DNA of 64,000 bases from Ariolimax columbianus (GCA_036924085.1 JAVGWX010000003.1:119536264-119600263), one strand, 5' to 3'; shown: positions 31,888 to 45,020, numbered from the stretch's first letter. Numbers and translations: made by a program. The notes: a model not told the origin generated them from the letters alone.

Positions 31888-32300
31888 TAAATGTCAGTAA
31901 AAACTGGCACCTTCTAAATTGTCAGCCAATTTCAGTGAAAGTTGCGAACTTACAACAATAAGCAAATTTCAGTGAAAGCTGAAACCTACTACACAGTCAG
32001 CCAATTTCAGTGAAAGCTGAGACCTACTACACTGTCAGCCAATTTTAGTGAAAGCTGATACTTACTAACACTGTCAGCCAATTTAAGTGGAAGCTGATAC
32101 TTACTACACTGTAAGCAAATTTCATTGAAAACTGGGACCTAGTACATTGTCAGCCTACTTCATTAACGGCTGGGACCAAGTACATCTCCAGCCCACTTCA
32201 TTAACGGCTTGGACCAAGTACATCTCCTGCCCATTTCATTAACGGCTTGGACCAAGTACATCTCCAGCCCACTTCATTGACGGATGGGACCTGGTACACT
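31888..32300 (+). repeat. 38 bp minisatellite, about 10-11 copies
   Basis: Unit CAGCCAATTTCAGTGAAAGC then TGAGACCTACTACACTGT. The right-hand units diverge to CCCACTTCATTAACGGCTTG-type, so the array has two sub-families. Confidence 0.9.
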
Positions 32301-32369
32301 CAAGTTGATAATACTCCATGCCAAATAACCGGTTCCGTTGTGACAATGTATTTACTTTTTTATTTAGTA

Positions 32370-33300
32370 ACATCTTCTTCGTAATCTAGATGACCCGTTC
32401 CTCAGCATAGATGTGAGTCCCAACTTCGTCTCCATCGGGGTCTGTCCTTTGCGATTGAGATCCAGTGGATGGTAATTACTTATGCAGATGCATTTTGGAT
32501 GTTTTTGCGGACAGCAAGGGAGTCTGACCTAGGCATTTTAGGTCTTCCCCGCGGTCTCCTTGTGCATGATACCAGATTACTGTTGGCGTGCTCCATCGTC
32601 TACGTTTTATCGCAGCATGTGACCTGCCAATTTGTATTTCGCCTTGTCTGCATAGATTACCGCATCATTCTCCAATGGCAATCGTCGCATGTAATAATTA
32701 TCTAAATTTTGCACACGTTGGTTGCTAAGAGTGATTCTAATAAAGAGCCTCTCAAGAGAGGCCTGGGTCATTCTCAATTTGTCCTCCAGTGATTTTCTAA
32801 GTATACAAATCTCTGCGTCATACCACATCACAGGAGCATAATGGAATTGAAGATGGGGAAACGTGTAGGTTCTGCCTGTTGCAATCGTCCAGGACCATGT
32901 TACTGGTCGAGAAGGCTGCCCAACCTACCGCGTGGCTATGCCGTTTTATTTCACAGTCCAGTTTGCACTACATTGAGGACATGACCAAGATGGATGTACT
33001 TGTGGACATTCTCTAATCTCTTCCATAAAGGAAGACTGGATCATAATTGGAGAAACAACTGTGCAATACTTTGGTCTTCGAGACATTCATCTCCAGTACT
33101 GTTTTCCTACCCTCACCATCGAGTAGCTGCATCACTTGGTTGGATTCTGTCGCTGACTTCGATGAGCACCGTGTCGTAAGCAAATTGAAGATGATTGAGA
33201 CGTATGTCGTCAATATGGATCTCAAATGTTTTCTAGTTGCATCGGTTGATGGCTCATTCCAAACAGGCGAAAAGAGGCTTTATGAGTCCCACCGGCGGAC
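32370..33300 (-). mobile_element. Degraded RTE-like LINE, RT C-terminal half
   Basis: The minus strand reads LEMNVSKTKVLHSC (33060), YIHLGHVLN (32990), CGMTQRFVYLENHWRTN in one frame and WYDAEICILRKSLEDKLRMT in another (32780-32830), YADKAKYKLAGHMLR (32610), then RPRGRPKMPRSDSL and WISIAKDRPRWRRSWDSH (32420-32560). These are the thumb and C-terminal blocks of an endonuclease/RT LINE in several frames. Dead copy. Confidence 0.8.
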
Positions 33301-33539
33301 CGCATTTTGAACTGAAACCAGAATTGGTCGTTGGATAGGACGAAATGTGATAGTGCAGTTGGCAAAATGATGATGTACAGAGTCCATACCTCGTTCAATA
33401 TGTGGCTTTACCAAATAGAAAGCTTTTTGTAATGTCTTTTTCCGCGCGCACTAAGGAGTAAAGTTACTCATCATGAACATTCAACAACAACATAGACGGT
33501 TAAATGATTCTCGAGTTCAATCCATTGTCGATCATCTGT
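33301..33539. other. Spacer before the 46 bp array
   Basis: Nothing recognised. Confidence 0.4.
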
Positions 33540-34476
33540 GGGGCTGGAAACGATGTCAGTGACTCAGATATCAACTTTACCCTGATGAGAATGGAAATGG
33601 TGTCAGTGACTCAGATATCAACTTTACCTTGGTGGGACCGTAGACGATATCAGTGATTCAGATATCAACTTTACCTTGGTGGGACCGTAGACGATATCCG
33701 TGACTCAGATATCAACTTTACCTTGGTGGGACGGTAGACGATATCAGTGACTCAGATATCAACGTTACCCTGGTGGGACCGTAGATGTTGTCAGTGACTC
33801 ATATATCAACTTTACCCTCGTTGGACCGTAGATGATGTCAGTGACTCAGATATCAATTTTATCCTGATGAGGCTTGAAATGATGTCAGTGACTCAGATAT
33901 AAACTTTACCCTGGTGGGACCGTAGACGATGTCAGTGACTCAGATATCAACGTTACCCTGGTGGGACCGTAGATGTTGTCAGTGACTCAGATATAAACTT
34001 TACCCTGGCGAGACCGTAGATGATGTCAGTGACTCAGATATACACTTTACCCTGGTGGGACCGTAGACGATGTCAGTGACTCAGATATCAACTTTACCCT
34101 GGTGGGACCATAGACGATGTCAGTGACTCAGATATCAACGTTACCCTGGTGGGACCGTAGATGTTGTCAGTGACTCATATATCAACTTTACCCTCGTGGG
34201 ACCTTAGATGATGTCAGTGACTCAGATATCAATTTTATCCTGATGAGGCTTGAAATGATGTCAGTGACTCAGATATAAACTTTACCCTGGCGAGACCGTA
34301 GATGATGTCAGTGACTGAGATATACACTTTACCCTGGTGGGACCGTAGACGATGTCAGTGACTCAGATATAAACTTTATCCTGGTGGGACCGTAGATGAT
34401 GTCAGTGACTCAGATATAAACTTTACCTTTGTGGGACCGTAGATGATGTCAGTGACTCAGATATAAACTTTACCTG
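33540..34476 (+). repeat. 46 bp minisatellite carrying AP-1-type motifs
   Basis: About 20 copies of GATGTCAGTGACTCAGATAT then CAACTTTACCCTGGTGGGACCGTAGA. By my count 18 units hold TGACTCA, the consensus AP-1 (TRE) site, at roughly 46 bp spacing. Blocks of units repeat as higher-order groups (GATGAGGCTTGAAAT variants at 33870 and 34240). Confidence 0.93.
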
Positions 34477-35699
34477 GTATTCATAACAATTGAAATCGTT
34501 TGGGTCTGTCTAGCCTTAGTTAAGAACAAGGTCATTTATGTGTTGTCAGGAGCAGGGACGGAGTTCAAGTTCAGTCCCCCCCCCCCCCCCCCCCCGATTC
34601 ATTTCATATTCCTGCCGTTGCAAATCATAATGTAGATTAAATGTTATGACTTGCAGCTGCTTCACTCTTTCATCTCAAAAACTGATTTATGAGTGTAAGG
34701 CCACCGAACATATATGGATAACACAGAGACACGCTACGCTTGCAAGGCAAGGAGCCATTGTGGTACATCAGGTTTGGATCGGGTTCTAACCCACAGGTCA
34801 CATAGGTTTATATCAAATTACAAAAAAAGAAGGTAAGGAAAAACCACCAGTGTGGAAGAATCGGAATCAAGGATAAGAAGATGGTGGAACAATATTTCGC
34901 TAGCAGGGGAGGTGTGAGGATGACAAACAAGCACCAGTTTCACACGAACAGTAGGGAGGGATGATAACGTAAGTGTGGGAATTCGGATGACAAGCTGAAT
35001 GATGAAGGTATGAATAGCTACAGGGTAGAGATGCTAGTGAAAACGTCAAGCATATCGTGGGATTTTTGTAGGAATGTTCTATTTTGTTGGTGTAGGCGAC
35101 GAAGACGTAGCAGATGGCAGTTGATGAGAGACTCCAAATTACCCATAAGTGCTACTAACTGTTATCACAAACACTTTAGTTATGCTTTCATTCCCATTGC
35201 TAGGGTGTGTCAGGAAAAAATTATTAGTCCATGAAATAGAGGCCGCTAGTTCTTGCAGTTACCACTCAGTGTGCAGGCATATTTTTATTTCAACACAACA
35301 TACACCTATATGTACCTTTCCTGGGCTTTCAACCTATCATCTTTGGTCAGGAAACATGTAAGCTAACCGCATGGCCACTGTTATTACATACTCCAGTTCT
35401 CATTATTCACGTACGCTATTAGGGGGAGGCGTGGCACTATTCGGAGTCAACAAAAAGATTTTCGGAAAATAAAATAGAGGATGACGAAGGTAGAACATAA
35501 CAGGCTCTTCTTCGTGTCCCACATTCACTCCAGTCAGAGCACATGCCTACTAATACAATCCATCTTTTATGTTAAGCCTGCTCCAAAATCACTTTGTGGG
35601 CATTTGCAGACATGGTATCTGCACAATGTGTTTTACACTATCAATCTGTCTGTACTTTCCTAGTTGGAAATATACTAAATTTAGTAATAATTGTGTGTG
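34477..35699. other. No recognisable gene; C tract
   Basis: A C run lies at 34577-34596. Short frames at 35010-35361 have no domain. No match elsewhere in the window was noticed. Confidence 0.45.
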
Positions 35700-36015
35700 C
35701 TCTTTGTTGTTGTTGATGTTGCTGCTGTTGCTGCTGCTGTTGTTGTAATTTTTGAATCTCCACAATGAACATATTTACTTTTTGTGCGTACTTAAAAGGG
35801 CCTTAGGTGGCGTGGTGCAGTAGTTTTCCTCACATCCCGAGCGTGCTGATCTATGTGGTTGTGCTATTATTGGCTTCATCTGCATGCCACTTACTACTAT
35901 TGGAATCACGTTGATACCTCACCTCGTTAACCAGCCTGTCATCAAATCTGCCTTTTTCATGGACAATTATTGGAAGTAAGATGGCGGCCTTGACCAACGT
36001 TAGTCTCCTCTCCTC
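35700..36015. mobile_element. Family D copy
   Basis: Shares TTTTCCTCACATCCCGAGCG, the TGCTATTATTGGCTTCATCT segment and ACTTACTACTATTGGAATCA with the copies at 3935 and 24715. Its left edge is a TTG/CTG-rich run (35707-35748), a CAA-type tail if the element is on the minus strand. Contains no expanded array. Confidence 0.7.
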
Positions 36016-36369
36016 TAATGCGTTTGCCCTTTTGATAAATCACATTCGACTATATGTATACCATGAAGTGCAGTGCAGTGGTTAGGGGTGCACTTCACAA
36101 AGAAAACATTCATATCTTCGGGTTCAAGAACAAGCAAATTCGTGCCTTTATGTGAAGTGAACTTACTAAACATTATTACAGAAGTCGGATGCACTGGGCA
36201 ATAAAGCAACATAACAAAGTGCAACGCAATCCCTTTTAGGAAACAGTGTTAAAGGAAAAGAAATGATACATACAAGAATAGACGTTTATTGGGAATGTTT
36301 AATATGAAAGCTAAAAGTCAAATAATGCGAACCAAAAAAAATACCACTTAAATATACACTGACATACAT
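36016..36369. other. Unassigned spacer
   Basis: No feature recognised. A TGCAGTGCAGTGGTTAGGGG stretch at 36070 resembles a tRNA-SINE A box but has no clear B box. Confidence 0.4.
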
Positions 36370-36404
36370 GGCAATTAGGTTTGGCCACAAATAACATGCA
36401 GGCC

Positions 36405-36660
36405 GTTTCGATTACTTTTGCACCACAGAGACTATGTCGCAAAGGGAGGACTATGTGGCTATAACATTAGGTCTTCGTTATATGGCTACCGGAGCGGCAT
36501 AGATTGCGCCTGACAGTCAGCGGACTACCTTGCTCAAATTTATGCGTCCAACACCACCAATCCGAAAAATAGGTGATGGAAATGGTCCAGGGGCTAACAT
36601 ATGATGGGGTTGACTTGGCAAGTCACCAGCGGATTTATGCGAGCCAAAAACAAATGAAAC
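36405..36660 (+). mobile_element. SINE family B central module
   Basis: In reverse complement it matches 49255-49485: TATGTCGCAAAGGGAGGACT..GTGGCTATAAC, GCCTGACAGTCAGCGG, then GGGGTTGACTTGGCAAGTCA. One 34 bp array unit lies just left of it (36381-36404), so the module may have inserted into that array. No tRNA head seen. Confidence 0.6.
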
Positions 36661-36724
36661 AAAGGAGGTCACAACTTCCAACGACGTATAACGATATAAG
36701 TGGACTGACGATAGATAGATAGTC

Positions 36725-37255
36725 TAAAATGCAGGCTGGTTCTACTTGTGTTCACAGCTAACATGCAGGCCGGTTCTACTTGTGTCCACAACAAATACGC
36801 AGGCTAGCTCTACTTGAGGTCACAGCTAACATGCAGGCCGGTTCTACTTGTGTCCAAAACAAATACGCCGGCTAGCTCTACTTGAGTTCACAGCTAACAT
36901 GCAGGCCGGTTCTACTTGTGTTCACAACTAACATGCAGGCCGGTTCGGTCTTTGTTCACAACTAACATGCACACTTGGTCGGTCTTTGCTCATAATTAAC
37001 ATGCAGGCCGGTTCTACTTGTGTTAACAACTAACATGCAGGACGGTTCTACTGGTGTCCACAACTAACATGCAGGCCGGTTCTACTGGTGTCCACAAATA
37101 AGATGCAGGCCGGTTTTACTGGTGTCCACAACTAACATGCAGGCCGGTTCGGTATTTGTTCCCACTTAACATGCGTTCCGGCTTGGTCTTTGTTCACAAC
37201 TAGCATGCAGGCAGGTTCGGTCTCTTCCCACAACTAACATGCAGGCCGGTTCTAC
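36725..37255 (+). repeat. 34 bp minisatellite, left block
   Basis: About 15 copies of AACTAACATGCAGGCCGGTT plus a variable 14 bp (CTACTTGTGTTCAC, CTACTGGTGTCCAC or CGGTCTTTGTTCAC). It is continuous with 38309-39440 once the intervening insert is set aside. Confidence 0.95.
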
Positions 37256-38308
<1,053 letters not shown>

Positions 38309-39440
38309 CTACTGGTGTCCACAACTAACATGCAGGCCGGTTCTATTTGTGTTCACACATAACATGTAGGCCGGTTCTACTTGTGTTCACAACTATAATG
38401 CAGGCCGGTTCTATTTGTGTCCACAACTAACATGCAGGCCGGTTTTACTTGTGTTCACAACTAACATACAGGCCGGTTCTACTTGTGTTCACAACTAACG
38501 TGCAGGCCGGTTTTACTTGTGTTCAGAAGTAACATGCAGGCCGGTTTTACTTGTGTTCACAACTAACATGCAGGCCGGTTTTACTTGTGTTCATAACTAA
38601 CATGCAGGCCGGTTCTACTTGTGTTCACAACTAACGTGCAGGCCGGTTTTACTTGTGTTCAGAACTAACATGCAAGCCGGTTTTACTTGTGTTCACAACT
38701 AACATGCATCCCGGTTTTACTTGTGTTCACAACTAACATGCAGGCCGGTTTAACTTGTGTTCACAACTAACATGCAGGCCGGTTTTACTTGTGTTCACAA
38801 CTAACATGCAGGCCGGTTTTACTTGTGTTCACAACTAACATGCAGGCCGGTTCGGTCTTTGTACATAACTAACATGCACACCTGGTCGATCTTTGCTCAC
38901 AACTAACATGCAGGCCGGCTCTTCCTGTGTCCACAACTAACATGCAGGCCGGTTCGGTCTTTGTTCACAACAGACATGCAGGCCGGTTTGGTCTTTGTTA
39001 ACAATTAACATGCAGTCTGGCTCGGTCTCTTCCCACAGCTAACATGCAGGCCGGTTCGTTCTTTGTTCCCAACTAACATGCAGGCCGGTTCGATCTTTGT
39101 TCAAAGCTAACATGCAGGCCGTTTCGGTCTTTGTTCACAACAGACCTGCAGACTGGTTCGGTCTTTGTTCACAACAGACATGCAAGTCAGTTCGGTATTT
39201 GTTCACAACAGACATGCAGACCGGTTCGGTCTTTGTTCACAACAGACATGCAGGCCGGTTCAGTCTTTGTTCACAACTAACATGCAGACCGGTTCGGTCT
39301 CATCCCACAACTAACATGCAGGCCGGTTCGGTTTTTGCACACAGCTAAGCATGCAGGTCTGTTCGGCCTTGTCCCCAGCTAAAAATGCACACCAGTTAAA
39401 TCTTAGTGCACAACTAAACATGCAAGTCAGGGCAGGTCTT
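38309..39440 (+). repeat. 34 bp minisatellite, right block
   Basis: About 33 copies. Units with CTACTTGTGTTCAC occupy the left, and CGGTCTTTGTTCAC units (AACAGACATGCAGG variants) the right, showing separate expansion histories. Open frames through it are compositional. Confidence 0.95.
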
Positions 39441-39469
39441 TGACCTGAGAGGTAGATATTTACATTTTT

Positions 39470-39735
39470 AGACCATTTTTATTAGTTTTTTGTTTGTTGT
39501 TGTTGTTATTTGCGTTCGCCGTATTTCTCAATTCCCCAAGGCGGTGTGTGTTGCACTTAGTTTTTGTTTGCGCCTGTCGGGCCAGTCAATCCGACTTCGG
39601 TATGGATTTATATAGGGTCTGCTTCCTCTTGCATTTTCTAAGGGTTTGCTTCCCCGGGGTAACGACCGGTGCTGCGTCATGAAGCGAACCCAGCACTTTC
39701 TTGTTGTGGGCTGTTTCACTTGACCACTATCCACC
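39470..39735 (-). mobile_element. SINE family E copy
   Basis: Same body as 18849-19093 (AAGGCGGTGTGYGTTGCACT, GCATTTTCTAAGGGTTTGCT, CGGGGTAACGACCGGTGCTG). The reversed head is GTGGTCAAGTGAAACAGCCC; the B box is decayed (GGGTTCGCTTC). A (GTT)n-rich tail region lies at the left. Confidence 0.85.
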
Positions 39736-40021
39736 TTCCCCCTTTATTTGATTCATTCACGATTTGATTAAATCATATTTTTATTCACTCACCAATTGAT
39801 TCAATAACGCTGAAAACTGTCTTTGATCACTTGCATTCCATGCCAGCTAAGATGTCCAAACAATATGTGCTTATTTATTACATATCGTGTCTTATGTTGT
39901 TCCCCCTTTTTGGTGCGACAAGTACATAGAGTTGCTGGACAGTGATATGATATTAATGCATTGGTAGACTATCTACTTCCATCAAACATAGCATGCACGT
40001 ATATTGACCAAAAGTGTCATC
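39736..40021. other. Unassigned spacer
   Basis: No feature recognised. Confidence 0.4.
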
Positions 40022-40385
40022 ATCGTGTAGCATGTCCTTTATAGAACGTCGCTCCCATCACAGTCTGTGTTAAAGAAAATCGTTCTCTTGCCAAACCTCC
40101 AGCCTCCGCTACAGGCATTCCTGGATATCTTGGTGCCATCGTCTTCTTGGTCTACCCCTTCCTCTTTTGCCTGGCACCGTACCTTCCATCACTGTTCTCT
40201 CGAGACCGTTGTGTCTCTTGATGTGACCAAAGTATTTGCACTATCTAGCCAAAATTGTATTGATAAACCAGTTCTCCTCTATGCTCAACTCTTGCCGAAT
40301 GTCTACATTTGTCTTTTTACTCGGTCTATAGTATTCTGAGGATCTTTCTGTAACATTTTGACTCGAAGGATTCGATTCTGTACCA
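40022..40385 (-). mobile_element. Inverted 3' fragment of the 40.7-43.5 kb LINE
   Basis: The reverse complement matches 43104-43478 with only scattered differences (TCCCATCACAGTCT at 40050 against AGACTGTGATGGGA at 43431; GACTCGAAGGATTCGATTC at 40361 against GAATCGAATCCTTCGAGTC at 43106). It is a second, 5'-truncated copy of the family lying head-on to the longer one. Confidence 0.92.
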
Positions 40386-40734
40386 AAAGTTTATCGCTTA
40401 TAAATACTATTTTGTTTAAATTTATTTCTTAACATTAAAATTAAACTGTCATTGTATATGTGTATATGTGCGGGTGTGTGTGTGCGTGTACACAAGCGCA
40501 TGTGCGTATGGACATTTCTGTGTGTTTTCTGTTGATTATGTAACTTGTTTTATTTTTCAAACAGTTCGTTATGTTTTTTAGAAACTTGGCTGAGCAACTC
40601 GGGAGGTTTGACAGAAATATTATCTACATACCAGACTCAACTCTGTCTTAACACAAGTGGGGATCTGATAGATTTTACTCTGTTATTTTCCTCGCATACT
40701 CTGGAACGTCAGGAGCCTATACCAGGGCAAGTTA
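40386..40734. other. Spacer between inverted LINE copies
   Basis: A GT-rich run at 40455-40530. The rest may include the 5' region of the next LINE, but no motif is visible. Confidence 0.4.
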
Positions 40735-40995
40735 TTCATGATCGGAATAGAAATGAAGAGAACCAAGATAGAGATTCTTGGAGTCTCTGAGCATGGATGA
40801 GCCGGTCAAGGGCACTGTACCAGCCCCTCGGAAGAAACATTTATATACTCTGGGACGGACAAGGGTGGAAAAAGCGGGGTCGGCTTTATTCTGTAAAAGA
40901 AGACAGCACCTTCACTACTCGGTTACAATCTAGTCAACGACCGCATAATTGTAATCAGACTAAAGAAAAAGACTAGAAATTTAACAATAATTCAA

Positions 40996-41454
40996 GTGTA
41001 TGCCCCAACATCAGCAGCAGACGATTGTGAAATGGATGATTTTTATAACACCTTGCAAGAAGCGATGGAAAAAGTTGAAAAAAGAGACATCTTGGTCATC
41101 ATTGAAGATTTCAATGCGAAAGTCGGAGAGGAAAGAGCCGAAGAGGAGAGAAGTGTTCGAGTACCTTTTGGTTTGGGACACAGAAATGAGCAAGGAGAAA
41201 GACTGGTTGAATTCTGTACGGAAAACAATCTCTCCATTGCCAACACCTTCTTCAAACAACACCCACGAAGACTGTACACGTGGACCTCCCCGGATGGCAA
41301 CAGCAGAAACCAAATAGACTACATCCTAGTGCAACAAATATGGAGATCAAATGTGCTGGCGACAAAAACACTGCAAGGAGCAGACTGCGATACGGACCAC
41401 GAATTACTGTTGCAGTTTTCCAAACAAGACTACGTAGGATCAACAAAGGTTTGA
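40996..41454 (+). pseudogene. LINE endonuclease domain, open part
   Basis: Longest open stretch of the APE-like endonuclease (152 codons). It carries VYAPTSAADD, EDFNAKVG, TWTSPDGNSRNQIDYIL and TDHELLLQF. The first Asp-containing motif has Glu for Gly (EDFN), and the catalytic SDH is TDH. N-terminal motifs lie upstream in the same frame behind two stops (about 40795 and 40893). Confidence 0.85.
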
Positions 41455-41479
41455 GGCGTTGCTTGCTATATAGGAAGAG

Positions 41480-43500
41480 ATGACATCTGAGGAGTTTACA
41501 TCGTACGCAAGGGAGATTTTGATCTCGACAGCAAAAGAAATTATTCCAAAGATATTGCACAAGACACAGAGCTATATAACAGACGAAACACAAAAACTCA
41601 TTGCAGAAAGGCAACAATTAAAACATATTGGAAGTAAGGGGACCAACACAGCATATAAAAACTGCGCAAGAAAAGTTAGAAGAGAAATAAGTAAAGATAA
41701 AAGAAGATACATAGTAGAAACATGTAAGAATATACAAAACCTACAACAACAAGGCAAAGAAAGAGATGCATTCAAAGCAATAAGAACACTGACAAGGGAA
41801 TTCCGTCCGGTTCCACATGTCATAAATGACGAAGAGGATAACACATTAACAGAAACCAAAGACATACTGAATAGATGGAGAGAGTACTGCAGAACCATGT
41901 ATGGAGACAGCACAAAGCGCTCAGTTACAATCCTACCAAAGGAGGAGAAAAACCTGAACCAACATTGGAAGAAGTACGATCTGCAATTAAAAGCCTGAAA
42001 AAGGGAAAGTCCCTAGGATGCGATGATATCCCAGCAGAGCTAATACAAGCAGGAGAAGAGGCATGTGCTCGAGTCTATCACAAGCTATGTAAACAGATAT
42101 GGCACAGTGCAGAGTGGCCAGAAGCATGGAAGAAACCAATTTATATTCCCCTCCCCAAAAAAGGCAACCTGAAGCTGTGCACGAACTACCGAACTATCGC
42201 ACTGATCAGCCATGCTAGCAAGATACTCTTGCGAATCCTATTAAGAAGGATAGAGAAAAGGTTTCAATCTTAAATTCACGTAGTCCAGGCAGGTTTTAGG
42301 AAAGACAGAGGGACCCGGGACCACATATTCAATTTAAGGAATATCTATGAAAAATGTAGAGAGTTTAATGTAGACCTGTACACATGTTGCATTGATTACA
42401 CTAAGGCCTTCGACATGGTAAAACATCAAAATCTGTGGAGAATCATGAAGGAAATGGGGTTTCCTTTGCATATAGTCCATCTCATTGAAACATTATACCA
42501 AGATCAACAAGCCGCTGTCCGAGTATCTGGGCAAACATCAGATTGGTTTGCAGTACAAAAGGGAGTCCGACAGGGATGTATCCTCTCACCTTATCTGTAC
42601 AACATATATGCGGAATGTATAATGAGAAATGTGCGAGAAGATGAGAACATTGAACGTTTCGACCCATTTACGATTGGGGGGTACGAGATTCCATAGTTAC
42701 GATACGCAGATGACACAGTGATACTATCAAGAAGTGCGGAAGGGCTAGAGCAGCTACTTTCAGAAGTTAATGGACATAGTAAAGATCAAAATCTGTTCAT
42801 AAACATAAACAAAACAAAGATAATGACCACCGATAAAACACAATGTCAGCATAAATTTACAGTGGGTGGTGAGGAAATAGATCAGGTTACACATTTTGAA
42901 TATCTGGGCTCCAGAATCGACAAAAATGGTTATTGCTCGAAAGAAATCAGAAGAAGACTAGCTATGGCAATGCAGAGACTGAACAGCATGAAGAAATTAT
43001 CGCAGGGCACCAACAAAACGATAAAAGTAAAAGTCTTGAGAGCCTGTGTTTTTCCTGTGGCAGCTTATGGCTGTGAAGCATGGACGATTACCAAAACTTT
43101 TAGACATTGAATCGAATCCTTCGAGTCAAAATGTTACAGAAAGATCCTCAGAATACCCTAGACAGAGAAAAGAACAAATGTAGACATTCGGCAAGAGTTG
43201 AGCATAGAGGAGAACTGGTTTATCAATTCCATTTTGGCTAGAAAATGCAAATACTTTGGTCACATCAAGAGACACAACGGTCTTGAGAGGACGGGGATGG
43301 AAGGTATGGTGCCAGGCAAAAGAGGAAGGGGTAGACCAAGAAGACGATGGCACGAAGATATCCAGGAGTGCATGGCATATGACAGTGGCGGAAGCTGGAG
43401 TTTTGGCAAGGGAACGAGTTTCTTTCAGACAGACTGTGATGGGAGCAACGTTCTACAAAGGACATGCTACATGAGAGATAAGAGACTCTTCATTTGTACT
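41480..43500 (+). pseudogene. LINE reverse transcriptase, broken
   Basis: The linker (41480-41990) is in a different frame from endonuclease and RT, so one frameshift leads in and another leads out. The RT core then runs in the original frame with the YADD box just after a stop (about 42694). Fingers, palm and thumb blocks are in canonical order, and the C-terminus has the FGHIKRH and GRGRPRRRW blocks. All key RT residues are visible, which suggests a young but mutated copy. Confidence 0.85.
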
Positions 43501-44179
43501 GTCAAGCTCTGGTGATAGAACGCAGGCTAAGTCATAGCTGTCAAACTATGACGTGTTTTGCCAAGTTCGTTGTCGAACTATTGACAGAATGTCACTGGGG
43601 CGTTGATTTCCAAATCTGTGAGTTCACTCGGGCGATGTGTAATGCTGAAGAATGCATGCTGTTAGTTCAGACATCCACCACTTAGCGCACAGACTAGACT
43701 TTCTTTATTATACTCCCAATACACAAATTAACCCCTTACTAGGCTTTGAACATCCTAACCACAAGGGTATCCACTTGTAACCAAACATGATGATGTAAAA
43801 TAGATGCAAGACATAAAGTTAGTCATCATCATCTATCTACTTGTGACGTTCGACGACAGGGGAGGTGTAGTTTACTATCTGGTGCCAGGTGTATTGTTAG
43901 ACGTGGGGAGGTGTAGTTTTCTATTTTGTGCTAGACGTGTCTCCTATGTTGTTGTCATTTTGTTTTTCGTCAGTGTCTCACTGACACCTTCTATCCTTCT
44001 TTCTGTTGGTCTGCAACCCTGATGTCCGTTATTGTAGATTCACAGAGTTGGTAACTTTAATTACATTCTTGGCAGGTGTCCGAACCATTTTATTAAATGT
44101 CTCTATGTGTATTCGGTGCAAGGTGTGTCATCCACCTTGTGCCTGATATCTTTGTTTCGCATTATATCCGATCTTGTGA
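43501..44179. other. Unassigned spacer, possibly LINE 3' UTR at left
   Basis: No recognised features. A GGTGTAGTTTACTATCTGGT / GGTGTAGTTTTCTATTTTGT near-duplicate at 43864 and 43910 is the only local repeat seen. Confidence 0.4.
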
Positions 44180-44545
44180 CCCCTGGAGACAAAGTTATAT
44201 TAAATTTATTTCTACAACATAACTTTAACATCGGCAATCAAAGTTATGTTTAGTTTATATCTACAAGATAAACATAACAGTAGCAAACAGGCGTATATCC
44301 AGTTTCAATCTGCAACATAGCCCTAACATTTAAAAAGCATGTCAAATTTATATTTGCAACATGATCCTAACATGGGCAAACAAATTTATATTCAGAATGT
44401 ATCTACAACATATTCCTAACTTTAGCAAACAAGGTTTTGTCACGTGTTTGCCTGCAGAACTCCAACAATAGCATATATAGTTATGTTTGGTTTATATTTA
44501 CAACGTAATCCTAACTTTTGTAAATATAGTTATGTGCATAGTATA
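44180..44545 (+). repeat. Degenerate ~50 bp array, left block
   Basis: Seven to eight diverged units of the type CAAAGTTATGTTTAGTTTAT..CTACAACATAATCCTAACAT..GGCAAA. The same repeat resumes at 48660 on the other side of two LINE insertions. Confidence 0.8.
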
Positions 44546-44549
44546 TCTA

Positions 44550-45015
44550 TCAGGTCAGGTCAGGTCAGCCCGTAACCGATGAGGTCGTTGGGGCACACAT
44601 GAAGACATCCTCACAACTCCACGCCATCCCTCTCTGTCAGATGCCGCTGCCTGTGACTCTTCTGGTCGGAGACTGGTCCATTCTTTTATGTAGTCCTCCC
44701 ATCTCTTTTTGGGCCAGTCTCTTCGTCGTCTGCCATGCACCTTTCCGTTGAGGAATGTATTTGCAAGACCATTTGATCTCGATATGTGACCGTACCTAGT
44801 GAGTTTCCTTCTTTTCACAGTTGCCAAGAGATCTTCGAAAGGCCTTATTGCTGTTGTAATTTTATCTCGTATTTCCTCGTTTGTAACTCGATCTTTGTAC
44901 GTATGTTTTCGGAAACATCTCATCTCCAAGGCCTGTATCCTTCGTTGAAGGTCAGGTGTAACTGTCCATGTCTCACACGTATAAAGAAATATTGACAGGA
45001 CCAGTGTACGCAGTG
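44550..45015 (-). mobile_element. RTE-like LINE 3' end, 5'-truncated
   Basis: The minus strand encodes LRTLVLSIFLYTCETWTVTP, LQRRIQALEMRCFRK, YKDRVTNEEIRDKITTAI, KRRKLTRYGHISRSNGL, WPKKRWEDYIKEWTSL and a VPQRPHRLR ending before the stop. This is the distinctive C-terminus of a widespread invertebrate RTE-like family. The tail is CCTGA repeats (44551-44567). It is open for 157 codons but lacks the RT catalytic core; a short deletion sits after CFRK. Confidence 0.9.
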
Positions 45016-45020
45016 AAAAT

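Larger units (their letters stand above)
40735..43500 (+). mobile_element. Nearly complete RTE-like LINE (endonuclease plus reverse transcriptase)
   Basis: An APE-type endonuclease is followed by an RT and a basic C-terminus. Blocks: ILGVSEHG (40768), GVGFIL (40876), TIIQVYAPT (40985), EDFNAKVG (41104), NQIDYIL (41311), CDTDHELL (41389); then RT SLGCDDIPAELIQAGEEA (42010), YIPLPKKGNLKLCTNYRTIA (42140), VQAGFRKDRGTRDHIFNLRN (42283), IDYTKAFD (42393), VRQGCILSPYLYNIYAE (42566), RYADDTVILS (42700), FEYLGSRIDKNGYCSKEIRR (42897), YGCEAWTITKTF (43066), FGHIKRHNGL (43256), GKRGRGRPRRRWHED (43312). Most is in one frame, broken by stops near 40795, 40893, 41452, 42271, 42694 and 43108, plus a frameshifted stretch 41425-41990. 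Endonuclease GDFN reads EDFN. It is not functional as it stands. Confidence 0.92.

Noticed and set aside
33540..34476. CRISPR-like array
   Set aside because: Units are directly adjacent without unique spacers and the genome is an animal's; the same applies to all other arrays here.
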